From the IMG/VR virus record IMGVR_UViG_3300043418_000072, positions 295,362 to 354,098 of that record: DNA of 58,737 bases; one strand, 5' to 3'. Position 1 is the stretch's first letter; every line of letters begins with the position of its first letter. Below, piece after piece: positions 4,993 through 10,760 of this stretch. The notes beneath the pieces are model-generated. The model did no database searches. It saw only the letters and a program-made list of their open reading frames with translations, and was not told the DNA's origin. The position numbers and the translations under genes are program-made. The DNA is from a virus.

Positions 4993-5071
4993 TGGACACT
5001 GTGGTGTAAGTTGCAGTACACATTACTAACTATTTGCAAGGCTACACATAGCGGCCCCGCTTAACACAGTG
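4993..5071 (-). tRNA. Divergent tRNA-Cys-like gene (GCA) with non-canonical T-arm
   Basis: Acceptor CACTGTG/CACAGTG pairs perfectly, with U73 and CCA, the discriminator used by cysteine tRNAs. The middle holds TATGTGTAGC then CTTGCAAA, resembling the TATGTAGC and TTGCAAA of E. coli tRNA-Cys. The T-arm stem GTGTA/TACAC closes an 8-nt loop CTGCAACT instead of TTCGANN, and the anticodon stem is weak. Confidence 0.5.
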
Positions 5072-5079
5072 ATAAAAAT

Positions 5080-5251
5080 TGGAGTCTAGTGCTGTTGTGA
5101 CACAGCAACATCCCTTGAGCGAGAGCGTAGGAACTAAATCTACGGGTTTAACACCTCTTGGGTTGAACAGTCAGGACAATTACTTTGTAAGCGTACTAAA
5201 CAGCGCCTGTTCAGAGCGCTCCCTTTGGGTTACTTTCATTTCCAACTAGAC
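5080..5251 (-). ncRNA. 172-nt CCA-ended RNA with a tRNA-type acceptor
   Basis: GTCTAGT at the 5' end pairs perfectly with ACTAGAC at the 3' end, followed by U73 and CCA in the usual TTGG context. The interior is about 150 nt with several hairpins (TGTTG/CAACA, GTAG/CTAC, AACAG/CTGTT) and no TTCGA loop. It could be a tRNA with an insertion or a separate tRNA-mimicking RNA. Confidence 0.35.
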
Positions 5252-5256
5252 ATAAT

Positions 5257-5335
5257 TGGCTCCGAGTGTGGGAATCGAACCCACCTAACCACTGATTAAC
5301 AGTCAGGTCCCTGCACCTTGCTTGGATTTCTCGGA
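5257..5335 (-). tRNA. tRNA-Asn(GTT), copy 2
   Basis: Acceptor TCCGAGA/ACTCGGA, anticodon stem CTGA/TCAG with loop CTGTTAA (GTT), G73, CCA encoded. The D-region is unlike copy 1 at 1948-2023. Confidence 0.87.
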
Positions 5336-5341
5336 ATAACT

Positions 5342-5417
5342 TGGTGCCCCAGTCCGGAATCGAACCGACTTCTCCTGCTTACAAGACAGGACCTCATCCA
5401 TTAAAGGTTTCAAGGGC
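5342..5417 (-). tRNA. tRNA-Thr(TGT), copy 2
   Basis: Acceptor GCCCTTG/CTGGGGC with one mismatch, anticodon stem CCTGT/GCAGG with loop CTTGTAA (TGT), T-loop TTCGATT, A73 and CCA encoded. Confidence 0.85.
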
Positions 5418-5422
5418 ATATA

Positions 5423-5499
5423 TGGCATACCAGGAGAGATTCGAACTCCCATCACGCAATTTTGGAGACTGCTGTTCTGCCAATTGGAACTACTGGTAT
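5423..5499 (-). tRNA. tRNA-Trp(CCA)
   Basis: Acceptor ATACCAG/CTGGTAT, anticodon stem GCAGT/ATTGC with loop CTCCAAA (CCA), G73, encoded 3' CCA, T-loop TTCGAAT. Confidence 0.92.
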
Positions 5500-5506
5500 A
5501 TAAACT

Positions 5507-5590
5507 TGGTGGATACTGTAGGAATCGAACCTACTCACTTTACGAACTGGGTTACAGCCAGCCACACCTCTCCAACTGTGTCGAGTATCC
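5507..5590 (-). tRNA. tRNA-Tyr(GTA), copy 2
   Basis: Acceptor GGATACT/AGTATCC, anticodon stem CTGG/CCAG with loop CTGTAAC (GTA), extended variable arm, A73 and CCA encoded. Divergent from copy 1 at 3118-3203. Confidence 0.92.
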
Positions 5591-5598
5591 ATTAACTT

Positions 5599-5672
5599 TG
5601 GTACCTGGTACAAGAATCGAACTTGTGATAAAGGCTTATCAAGCCTCCGTTATACCATTTAACTAACCAGGT
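5599..5672 (-). tRNA. tRNA-Ile(GAT), copy 2
   Basis: Acceptor ACCTGGT/ACCAGGT, anticodon loop TTGATAA (GAT), T-loop TTCGATT, A73 and CCA encoded. Confidence 0.93.
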
Positions 5673-5678
5673 AAAATT

Positions 5679-5767
5679 TGGCGGGGAGATAGTAGAATCG
5701 AACTCTAACCACTTTCGCAGTCCATCGGTTTTCAAGACCGTGACAGGCCCAGCCTGCATAACTCCCC
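5679..5767 (-). tRNA. tRNA-Ser(TGA)
   Basis: Class II with a long variable arm; acceptor GGGGAGT/ATCTCCCC region, anticodon stem CGGT/ACCG with loop CTTGAAA (TGA), G73 and CCA encoded. The variable arm (ACTGCGAAAGTGG) resembles that of tRNA-Ser(GCT) at 2523. Confidence 0.92.
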
Positions 5768-5772
5768 GTGAT

Positions 5773-5846
5773 TGGTCTGGGTAGCTGGAATCGAACCAGC
5801 GCCTCGAGTATCCAAGACTCGTCGACTACCATTATCCTATACCCAG
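5773..5846 (-). tRNA. tRNA-Pro(TGG), copy 2
   Basis: Acceptor CTGGGTA/TACCCAG, anticodon stem CGAGT/ACTCG with loop CTTGGAT (TGG), T-loop TTCGATT, A73 and CCA encoded. The body is unrelated to copy 1 at 1519-1595. Confidence 0.92.
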
Positions 5847-5853
5847 ATTATTT

Positions 5854-5928
5854 TGGTGGAGGCCGGGGGTATCGAACCCCTCTAGACAATCTACGTGCAA
5901 GGCAGATCCGCAGCCCTCTGCTGCCCCC
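5854..5928 (-). tRNA. tRNA-Ala(TGC), copy 2
   Basis: Acceptor GGGGGCA/GGCCTCC, anticodon stem TCTGC/GTAGA with loop CTTGCAC (TGC), T-loop TTCGATA, A73 and CCA encoded. Confidence 0.85.
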
Positions 5929-5937
5929 ATAAAAGGT

Positions 5938-6084
5938 TTTTGAGAGCCCAACTATCCTCCTGGGAGGACTCACTGGATTGTCTCGTATGGACGAGTTTAT
6001 CAACCACTATAGCAGCCTGGCGTTATCATGTAGTAGACACTACACTATGCTATGTGGGACTCAAGTCCTACGTCTATCTCAAAA
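5938..6084 (-). ncRNA. 147-nt stem-closed structured RNA
   Basis: Arms 5938-5945 and 6077-6084 (TTTTGAGA/TCTCAAAA) pair perfectly. Inside are hairpins TCCTCC/GGAGGA, CTCGT/ACGAG and GGACT/AGTCC. It sits between tRNA-Met and tRNA-Ala copy 2 and is close in size to the element at 5080. No CCA follows the stem. Confidence 0.4.
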
Positions 6085-6086
6085 CT

Positions 6087-6161
6087 TGGTGGATGTAGCT
6101 AGATTCGAACTAGCGATAGTTACCGTATGAAGGTAGTGCATTACCACTTTGCTATACATCC
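6087..6161 (-). tRNA. tRNA-Met(CAT), probably elongator
   Basis: Acceptor GGATGTA/TACATCC, anticodon loop TTCATAC (CAT), T-loop TTCGAAT, A73 and CCA encoded. A paired 1:72 position argues against an initiator. Confidence 0.85.
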
Positions 6162-6240
6162 AAATATATTCCTTAAGGTTTCCGGCGCTGGGCTCGGACA
6201 TAGTATAGAATCAGAATCTATCTATCATCGTCATCCTTAA

Positions 6241-6323
6241 GGTATTCATAAACAAACTAGTGGGTCGCTGCCAAAAAATATGTTTCAAATATATTCTAGT
6301 CTTCTAGTTTGTTTGTGAATACC
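6241..6323. repeat. 20-bp inverted repeat with 43-nt loop
   Basis: Arms 6241-6260 and 6304-6323 pair at 19 of 20 positions, the longest stem in the RNA region. Two CCTTAAGG palindromes flank it on the left (near 6171 and 6234). There is no gene inside. As RNA it would form a stable hairpin between a tRNA remnant and tRNA-Met. Confidence 0.7.
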
Positions 6324-6342
6324 CTGTATTGCTACAGGATAT

Positions 6343-6394
6343 GTTAGGGTCGATACCCTAACCAGTTATTTGTACTCTGCTGTTACCGCCAGCA
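6343..6394 (-). pseudogene. tRNA remnant with T-arm and anticodon arm
   Basis: A 7-bp stem GTTAGGG/CCCTAAC around TATCGA resembles a T-arm, and TGCTG/CAGCA with a 7-nt loop GCGGTAA resembles an anticodon arm (literal anticodon GGT, C in place of U33). No acceptor pairing was found. The interval 6395-6483 holds no gene; a poor -10-like TATAAT is at 6426-6431. Confidence 0.3.
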
Positions 6395-6483
6395 TTTCAT
6401 CCAACTGTCCGCCCGTTTAAAGATTATTATAGTGTTCTTTCAGGTCCTCGTTACCTGGGCATATAGCACTTATCTAACACTGT

Positions 6484-6636
6484 CTATGCGTGAAGTGAAA
6501 ACTTTTTACGGCTTTCTAGTTCCTTCCTTGCACGTTCTAACTTTTCTTGAATCAACGTATTACGTTGTTCTGTTGTTAGCGTATGCTCGGCAGTAAACTT
6601 TACTTCACGAATTCTTTTATTAAAGTCTACCTTCAA
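6484..6636 (-). CDS. Small charged coiled-coil-like protein (50 aa)
   Basis: The reading frame opens with TTG (6634-6636) seven nucleotides after AAGGAAG and encodes 50 residues ending in TAG. The middle, from TLTTEQRNTLIQEKLERA onward, is strongly charged with heptad-like spacing of Leu and Ile, suggesting an alpha-helix that could dimerise. The N-terminus is basic. It matches no family I recognise. It lies downstream of the terminator at 6652-6683, so it may be expressed at low level by read-through. The good ribosome site and sensible composition support a real gene; the TTG start is the main doubt. Confidence 0.55.
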   Translation of the reverse strand: MKVDFNKRIREVKFTAEHTLTTEQRNTLIQEKLERARKELESRKKFSLHA

Positions 6637-6651
6637 AAATTTCTTCCTTAA

Positions 6652-6683
6652 AACAAAAAACCCTAGGGTTTTTAATCCTAGGG
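6652..6683 (-). terminator. Rho-independent terminator after the 49-aa leaderless gene
   Basis: Arms CCCTAGG (6661-6667) and CCTAGGG (6677-6683) form a stem followed on the minus strand by TTTTTT. Confidence 0.7.
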
Positions 6684-6710
6684 TCCTTTAAGTTTGTTAG
6701 CTACTACTTG

Positions 6711-6860
6711 TTAAGCGTAACCACTTCCCTCTAAGAACCCTAAACTAATCTCCGGTGCGCGATCATTCGTATTCAAACTAAACGACATCCCTGACCAATA
6801 GGCCACTGTGCCTAAGGTAGACTGTTGTTGTTTAAGTGAATGAAGAATGTTTTGCATCAT
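6711..6860 (-). CDS. Leaderless 49-aa protein
   Basis: Encodes 49 residues starting MMQNILHSLKQQQ and ending LGFLEGSGYA. The first ATG begins exactly 6 nt after the TACAAT of a near-consensus promoter, so the mRNA should begin at the ATG itself; there is no Shine-Dalgarno sequence. A terminator follows 28 nt after the stop, making a compact one-gene unit. No family is recognised. The N-terminal helix is polar with Gln-rich positions, and the remainder contains WSGMSF and Gly-rich segments. The isolated early-type promoter suggests early expression, perhaps a host-takeover protein, which is inference only. Confidence 0.65.
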   Translation of the reverse strand: MMQNILHSLKQQQSTLGTVAYWSGMSFSLNTNDRAPEISLGFLEGSGYA

Positions 6861-6866
6861 GTTAGT

Positions 6867-6895
6867 ATTGTATGTTTATTTACCTTTGTTGTCAA
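6867..6895 (-). promoter_or_regulatory. Sigma70 promoter of the 49-aa leaderless gene
   Basis: Minus strand TTGACA (6890-6895), 17-bp spacer, TACAAT (6867-6872), then 6 nt (ACTAAC) before the ATG at 6860. Confidence 0.85.
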
Positions 6896-6970
6896 CCTCT
6901 TTAACAACATCTGGTAAATTTATTTATCTTTTTGTTTAAACTTTCGTTTCTTTGTTTGTTACAAGCCTCA

Positions 6971-6999
6971 ATTGTATGACACTTGTCTTTCTGTGTCAA
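6971..6999 (-). promoter_or_regulatory. Sigma70 promoter downstream of tRNA-Leu(TAA)
   Basis: Minus strand TTGACA (6994-6999), 17-bp spacer, TACAAT (6971-6976). It lies 17 nt past the CCA of the class II tRNA-Leu and 80 nt upstream of the next promoter, so it adds to leftward transcription. Confidence 0.8.
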
Positions 7000-7016
7000 C
7001 TACAACTTTTACCATT

Positions 7017-7100
7017 TGGTGCGAGAGACGGGACTCGAACCCGTAAGCCTTTCGGCGGCAGATTTTAAGTCTGCTGTGTATACCATTCCACCACTCTCGC
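7017..7100 (-). tRNA. tRNA-Leu(TAA), normal class II
   Basis: Acceptor GCGAGAG/CTCTCGC, anticodon stem CAGA/TCTG with loop CTTAAAA (TAA), long variable arm (GCCGCCGAAAGGC), T-loop TTCGAGT, A73 and CCA. It closely follows bacterial and T4 leucine tRNAs, unlike the three class I genes at 4234-4739. Confidence 0.94.
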
Positions 7101-7109
7101 GATACTTCT

Positions 7110-7138
7110 ATTATATATGCTTAACACAAGAGTGTCAA
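7110..7138 (-). promoter_or_regulatory. Consensus sigma70 promoter upstream of tRNA-Leu
   Basis: Minus strand TTGACA (7133-7138), 17-bp spacer, TATAAT (7110-7115), 10 nt before the first base of tRNA-Leu(TAA). Confidence 0.88.
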
Positions 7139-7148
7139 GCAATTTGTT

Positions 7149-7223
7149 TGGTCCGGCGTGCAGGAATCGAACCCACATTCGCAAGGTAGAAGCTTGCTGT
7201 ACTATCCATTGTACTAACGCCAG
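7149..7223 (-). tRNA. tRNA-Arg(TCT)
   Basis: Acceptor CTGGCGT/ACGCCGG, anticodon stem GCAAG/CTTGC with loop CTTCTAC (TCT, reads AGA), T-loop TTCGATT, A73 and CCA encoded. Confidence 0.92.
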
Positions 7224-7228
7224 AAATT

Positions 7229-7303
7229 TGGTGCACCAACTTGGAATTGAACCAAGACTCAACCGATTATGAGTCGGCTGCTTTACCATTAAGCTATTGG
7301 TGC
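7229..7303 (-). tRNA. tRNA-Ile2 or tRNA-Met (CAT)
   Basis: Acceptor GCACCAA/TTGGTGC, anticodon stem CCGA/TCGG with loop CTCATAA (CAT), T-loop TTCAATT, CCA. The segment CGACTCATAATCG is identical to that of E. coli tRNA-Ile2, whose C34 becomes lysidine to read AUA, so Ile2 is favoured over Met. Confidence 0.85.
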
Positions 7304-7312
7304 ATAACGAAC

Positions 7313-7341
7313 ATTATAACTAATTGATCATTGCGTGTCAA
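7313..7341 (-). promoter_or_regulatory. Consensus sigma70 promoter heading the tRNA cluster
   Basis: Minus strand TTGACA (7336-7341), 17-bp spacer, TATAAT (7313-7318). It overlaps the end of the hydrolase gene and fires 10 nt before tRNA-Ile2/Met, the first tRNA of the cluster. Confidence 0.88.
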
Positions 7342-8101
7342 CTGTGTTTAGCGTCTCGTTAAGAAAAATTTTAACTCTGTCCCTTGATACGGCATTTGCA
7401 TCTGCGTTATACCCATAGGCACATTGTGTTCCCTTCCAGCACACTGCACTTCCGCTACCATAGCTGTCAAATGCGTGGTGTGTATTTTCGTAATAATTGT
7501 ACTTAGCATCTTTAAAGTTTTCAGACTGGGCTAATGCTTTGCAGCGATCTGCCGCTGCCCATTCGTCGCTAAGACCTATATGTATTTGCAGCGGTATTGC
7601 TAGTTTGCGTTCAGCAATCGGTTCTCTACAGGTCGGATAGTAGGCCACTGCACTTGCAAATACGCCCGAATCGTCTGATGCAATCAGCAACGAAGTTATG
7701 CCACCTAAGGAAAACCCGATCACCGACACCTTCCCGTTGCTCCACGGTTGCTGTTTAACCCACTTGCCAACTGCTATTGCATCTTGTACTGTATTGTAGG
7801 AATATGACGAGTTACCCTTAATTGAGCATATATTCGACAGTCCGCGGGTGCTAAATGAGTCAATCACTATTGCATTGTACCCTGCATCGTCAATGTATCG
7901 TGCCCAGTCATGATAGTGCATGTTTCGCGGGCCGTTGCATCCATTCAGTAGGAGCACTGTGCCCCGTTTGGCTTTTTCGTTGACTCGCAGAGACAGGCTA
8001 GCTTCGTAGTCGGTGTTATCAACCTGCACTGATACCGCATTGCAATAAGTTGCAAATAAGGCTAGCGAAAGTAATACTAAAGTTTTACGCATTTTGATCA
8101 T
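7328..8101 (-). CDS. Secreted alpha/beta hydrolase (dienelactone-hydrolase-like)
   Basis: 257 residues. A signal peptide is plausible: basic start (MIKMRK), hydrophobic run 8-19, small residues near C20-N21-A22. The hydrolase core has the nucleophile elbow G129-F-S131-L-G-G, a likely acid D179 in GLSDEW and a histidine in THHAFD (208-209), giving a Ser-Asp-His triad. An NG-CNG segment at 53-57 would form the oxyanion region. The fold resembles dienelactone hydrolases; the substrate is unknown. A start at 8092 (fourth codon, Met) is also possible. A phage gene for an exported hydrolase is unusual; it could act in the envelope during lysis or be an acquired metabolic gene. It ends inside the promoter of the tRNA cluster. 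Confidence 0.8.
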   Translation of the reverse strand: MIKMRKTLVLLSLALFATYCNAVSVQVDNTDYEASLSLRVNEKAKRGTVLLLNGCNGPRNMHYHDWARYIDDAGYNAIVIDSFSTRGLSNICSIKGNSSYSYNTVQDAIAVGKWVKQQPWSNGKVSVIGFSLGGITSLLIASDDSGVFASAVAYYPTCREPIAERKLAIPLQIHIGLSDEWAAADRCKALAQSENFKDAKYNYYENTHHAFDSYGSGSAVCWKGTQCAYGYNADANAVSRDRVKIFLNETLNTVDTQ

Positions 8102-8105
8102 CCAT

Positions 8106-8147
8106 TAAAAAACGGTACACTGCATTTTAGCACAGGTACCGTTTTTG
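8106..8147 (-). terminator. Terminator after the PD-(D/E)XK-like gene
   Basis: Arms AACGGTAC (8111-8118) and GTACCGTT (8136-8143) with a 17-nt loop, followed on the minus strand by a T-run. It separates the 8176 gene from the hydrolase. Confidence 0.65.
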
Positions 8148-8175
8148 GGTTAGCTAATGTTGTTTTATCGTAACA

Positions 8176-9306
8176 TCATCGTTTGGCTCTCATCCCAGTG
8201 TCGGCACTAGCTGGCGCAGATCTCTTACCAGGAGGGGTTATCTTAGTGTGTCCGCCAACAATAGACTTTGGTGCAGCAACAGGTGCAGCCGGTGCAGCAT
8301 CTGCTGCGCCCATATCATATCCAGCATCGCCTAGTAGTAATGTTACTTTTGGCATACCTTCGCTCTCGGGACCATAGATGTACGGCATATCGCTCTTGAT
8401 CTTGCCAATCATTGAGTCGTAATCTTCGAAGTATTGAGCAGACTCAGTCTTTACATCCATTAGCAACATTCCGTCAAACTTACTATACTCTTTGTAGTTA
8501 TCAAAACCAACTGCTAGGATAGCTTCACGGATGTCGGCGGCTGCTCCACCTTCAAGGGCTTGCTGGTAACGAGAGTTATCAACCGCATTAAACAGTCCAT
8601 CGGCCATTACTTTAGTAACTGCATTAAGCTGTGTTGGCTCAATAACTGGGCGGATCTTGTTTACCCAGTAGTCTGGGTTGATACGCTCGGGCAATGCTTC
8701 AATTTGACCATTTGGTCCCGGAACCATTGCTCCTTGAATTGCCTTAAGAATGCCTTGCATGTTCATGTTAGCTTTGCGAGTGTTGATCCAACGGCCGCCG
8801 CTGCTAATGCTGGTTTTAACTTCAACTGCTTTGTTGCCAACTTGGATGTCACCACCGCCAACTGCACGTCCACTCCAGGAAATGTCTGGGCTCATTACTG
8901 CAAGAGCAACTTCGCCGGGGCCCACGCCTTGTGATGTTAGAGTTTTGGATAGCACAATAAACAACTCTTTTGCAAAGTCGTCGCCCCTAATCAAGTCGTC
9001 AAACGAATGAGCATTGCCATCCATTAACTTTCCAGTATCAATGATACCTTGCTTGTATTGTTTAAGGAACGCATCCTTACTCTCCACTGGAGCATCAATA
9101 TGCACAATCACTTGTGCAATTTGTTTAATGAAGCGTGATGCATCAGCATCCTTGGATAGAACGCTGGTGATACGTTCCTCAATGTTGCCGGCTTTTAGGG
9201 TGTTAAGTACTTTCTGCAATACTGCTGCATCGTCCGTGGATTTTACCACGTCAATGACTTGCTTCTTTAATGCAGGGTCTTCAAAGATGTTAATTAAATT
9301 TCGCAT
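8176..9306 (-). CDS. Phage protein with a possible PD-(D/E)XK nuclease motif
   Basis: 376 residues, no family assigned with confidence. Residues 1-110 are mostly helical. The middle contains E132, then G-D153-I-Q and E162-V-K164, the D-x(n)-ExK pattern of PD-(D/E)XK nucleases, set in Gly-rich turns (AVGGGDIQ and SSGGRW). The C-terminus is Pro/Ala-rich and ends with basic residues. The ATG at 9306 follows a late promoter by only 4 nt and no ribosome site is visible, so the mRNA is probably leaderless. A role in DNA processing or as a virion-associated nuclease is inference. Confidence 0.6.
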   Translation of the reverse strand: MRNLINIFEDPALKKQVIDVVKSTDDAAVLQKVLNTLKAGNIEERITSVLSKDADASRFIKQIAQVIVHIDAPVESKDAFLKQYKQGIIDTGKLMDGNAHSFDDLIRGDDFAKELFIVLSKTLTSQGVGPGEVALAVMSPDISWSGRAVGGGDIQVGNKAVEVKTSISSGGRWINTRKANMNMQGILKAIQGAMVPGPNGQIEALPERINPDYWVNKIRPVIEPTQLNAVTKVMADGLFNAVDNSRYQQALEGGAAADIREAILAVGFDNYKEYSKFDGMLLMDVKTESAQYFEDYDSMIGKIKSDMPYIYGPESEGMPKVTLLLGDAGYDMGAADAAPAAPVAAPKSIVGGHTKITPPGKRSAPASADTGMRAKR

Positions 9307-9309
9307 GAA

Positions 9310-9318
9310 GTATTTATT
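9310..9318 (-). promoter_or_regulatory. Late promoter placing a transcript start at the ATG
   Basis: Minus strand AATAAATAC; CTTC separates ATAAATA from the ATG at 9306. The TAA stop of the upstream methyltransferase is embedded in the motif. Confidence 0.6.
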
Positions 9319-10066
9319 CTTTTATACGGTAGAAATCTTTGTCTAGCCACGTTACTATTAAGTCTTCTTGCCTTACGTGCCCGTGCGCATTAAGGCTTGC
9401 AATAGTGCTGTCATTGACTAGATTCTGCTCCGCAAGGGTGTACCAAGTGGTGGTTTTGGCGTCTAAAGGATCGCTTGTTTTGTACACAGCCGCATATAGC
9501 CACGGATCGTTTGCTTCTTTGTAAAAGTAAGCATCTCTGCAATCAAATCCACTTACTGCTAGCATATACATGAGATTAACAAGAGTGTAGTTATAGTAGA
9601 CTCCGTTATAACTATGAGATTGCGGCCGGTTGTATTGACTAAAGGTGTTTTGTGGAATACTTAGAACCAACATTCCGTTTAGATTAATTTGCTGGTTCCA
9701 ATACCGTAGCGTCTGTATTGGGCTAAGGCAGTATTGGAAACTGTCGTGTGCCCACAATAGGTCACAAGCTCTAGGAATAACATGGTCGTGCTCAAAGTTT
9801 GCTTCTATAGTTTTTACATTGTGCAGATTACGTACACGTTGATCCACTTGCGATATAGTTTGATCAACTGCATATACAATAAGATTGCGTGGCTCAGGCG
9901 GGTCATCACGTGTTTGTAATGCTGCCCACCACGCTGCATCTAATCCTGCGCCACACCCAAAGTCTGCAACTACAGTTAAGCTATCTAGAAAACTATCGTA
10001 TTCGTATAGTAAATCTAAAACTCGTCTGCTATGCTCGTGACTTGCTTGGGCGTTTTTAAATGCCAT
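9314..10066 (-). CDS. Class I SAM-dependent methyltransferase
   Basis: 250 residues from the ATG at 10066, chosen because it overlaps the UvsY stop as TAATG (translational coupling); a longer frame inside uvsY is not needed. Motif I is ADFGCGAGLDA (residues 34-44), the SAM-binding glycine loop, followed by an acidic strand end near YAVDQ and the post-motif DLLWAHDSFQYC. Residues SHSYNGVYYNYTLVNL resemble small-molecule methyltransferases of the Methyltransf_11 group. The substrate could be a nucleotide, protein or small molecule. It is in the uvsX-uvsY operon, so a link to DNA metabolism is possible. The stop overlaps the next late promoter. Confidence 0.8.
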   Translation of the reverse strand: MAFKNAQASHEHSRRVLDLLYEYDSFLDSLTVVADFGCGAGLDAAWWAALQTRDDPPEPRNLIVYAVDQTISQVDQRVRNLHNVKTIEANFEHDHVIPRACDLLWAHDSFQYCLSPIQTLRYWNQQINLNGMLVLSIPQNTFSQYNRPQSHSYNGVYYNYTLVNLMYMLAVSGFDCRDAYFYKEANDPWLYAAVYKTSDPLDAKTTTWYTLAEQNLVNDSTIASLNAHGHVRQEDLIVTWLDKDFYRIKE

Positions 10067-10521
10067 TATTGAATTACAATATCTTCCATGCCCGCTGTGC
10101 GTAAACGAACAACGTGTCCCATCATGAAGTTTTTGCTTTCCAGACCCTTCATCACACCAAGCCACTTATTTCTTAATAGTGCAACTTCGTTAATGATGGT
10201 TTCCGTATCAACTACTTCATCTTCTGCTTCTGCGTACTTCTCAGCATCACGACTTGTTAGGGCACGGTTATACCCTTCAAGGTATTTCTTGTAATGCTTT
10301 TGACGAATCTTGCGTAACTGAATGTTAAGGAAGTTTAAGATAGCTTCAATCTCTTGCAGTTGGTTGAATCTATACTCTGTTACGCCCGGTAAGTTGCTGA
10401 TGCTTTTCTCAACGTTTCCGCGGATAGCAATCTCCCCACGTGCATTGATCAACTCTTTTTCAAAGTATTCGATGCAATCGGGAATTTTACTTAGGTCGCT
10501 AACAACACGGTTATACCACAT
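10066..10521 (-). CDS. uvsY: UvsY recombination mediator
   Basis: 151 residues, helical, similar in size to T4 UvsY (137). UvsY loads the UvsX recombinase onto gp32-coated single-stranded DNA. The basic stretch at about 86-103 (IRKIRQKHYKKYLEGYNR region) and C-terminal half with LRNKWLGVMKGLESKNF fit UvsY proteins of T4-type marine phages. It lies in the same operon as uvsX, as expected for partners. The end overlaps the methyltransferase start by one base. Confidence 0.8.
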   Translation of the reverse strand: MWYNRVVSDLSKIPDCIEYFEKELINARGEIAIRGNVEKSISNLPGVTEYRFNQLQEIEAILNFLNIQLRKIRQKHYKKYLEGYNRALTSRDAEKYAEAEDEVVDTETIINEVALLRNKWLGVMKGLESKNFMMGHVVRLRTAGMEDIVIQ

Positions 10522-10523
10522 AA

Positions 10524-10760
10524 TTAATCTTCGTACCCAGAATCAATGTCGTCTTCGTCGTCCTCAAACCCTGCTGCATATTCTTTATATGCACGGCCGA
10601 GTGCTGCATCTGTGCCGCTAAACTCTTTCAGCGAAACGTCGTCGAGTGCGTCAACTAGCAACCCCATAAGATTATCTGCTGCTTCCTGGCGATCCTTAAC
10701 AGGAATGTACTGTTTTAAAATTGTGTACACTTCACTTAGTACATCTGCTTCAATGCTCAT
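10524..10760 (-). CDS. Small acidic protein between uvsY and a radical SAM gene
   Basis: 78 residues. The first 50 residues are helical and amphipathic (ADVLSEVYTILKQYIP); the tail is very acidic (EDDEDDIDSGYED). The start overlaps the end of the radical SAM gene by 11 nt and the stop is 3 nt before uvsY, so the three are translationally linked. No known family. An acidic tail in a recombination operon could mimic DNA or regulate gp32/UvsX, as T4 gp32 uses an acidic tail for protein contacts, but this is speculation. Confidence 0.75.
   Translation of the reverse strand: MSIEADVLSEVYTILKQYIPVKDRQEAADNLMGLLVDALDDVSLKEFSGTDAALGRAYKEYAAGFEDDEDDIDSGYED

Noticed and set aside
6426-6454. Sigma70 promoter with TATAAT at 6426-6431
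   Set aside because: The -35 position (GTAACG) matches the consensus at only three positions.
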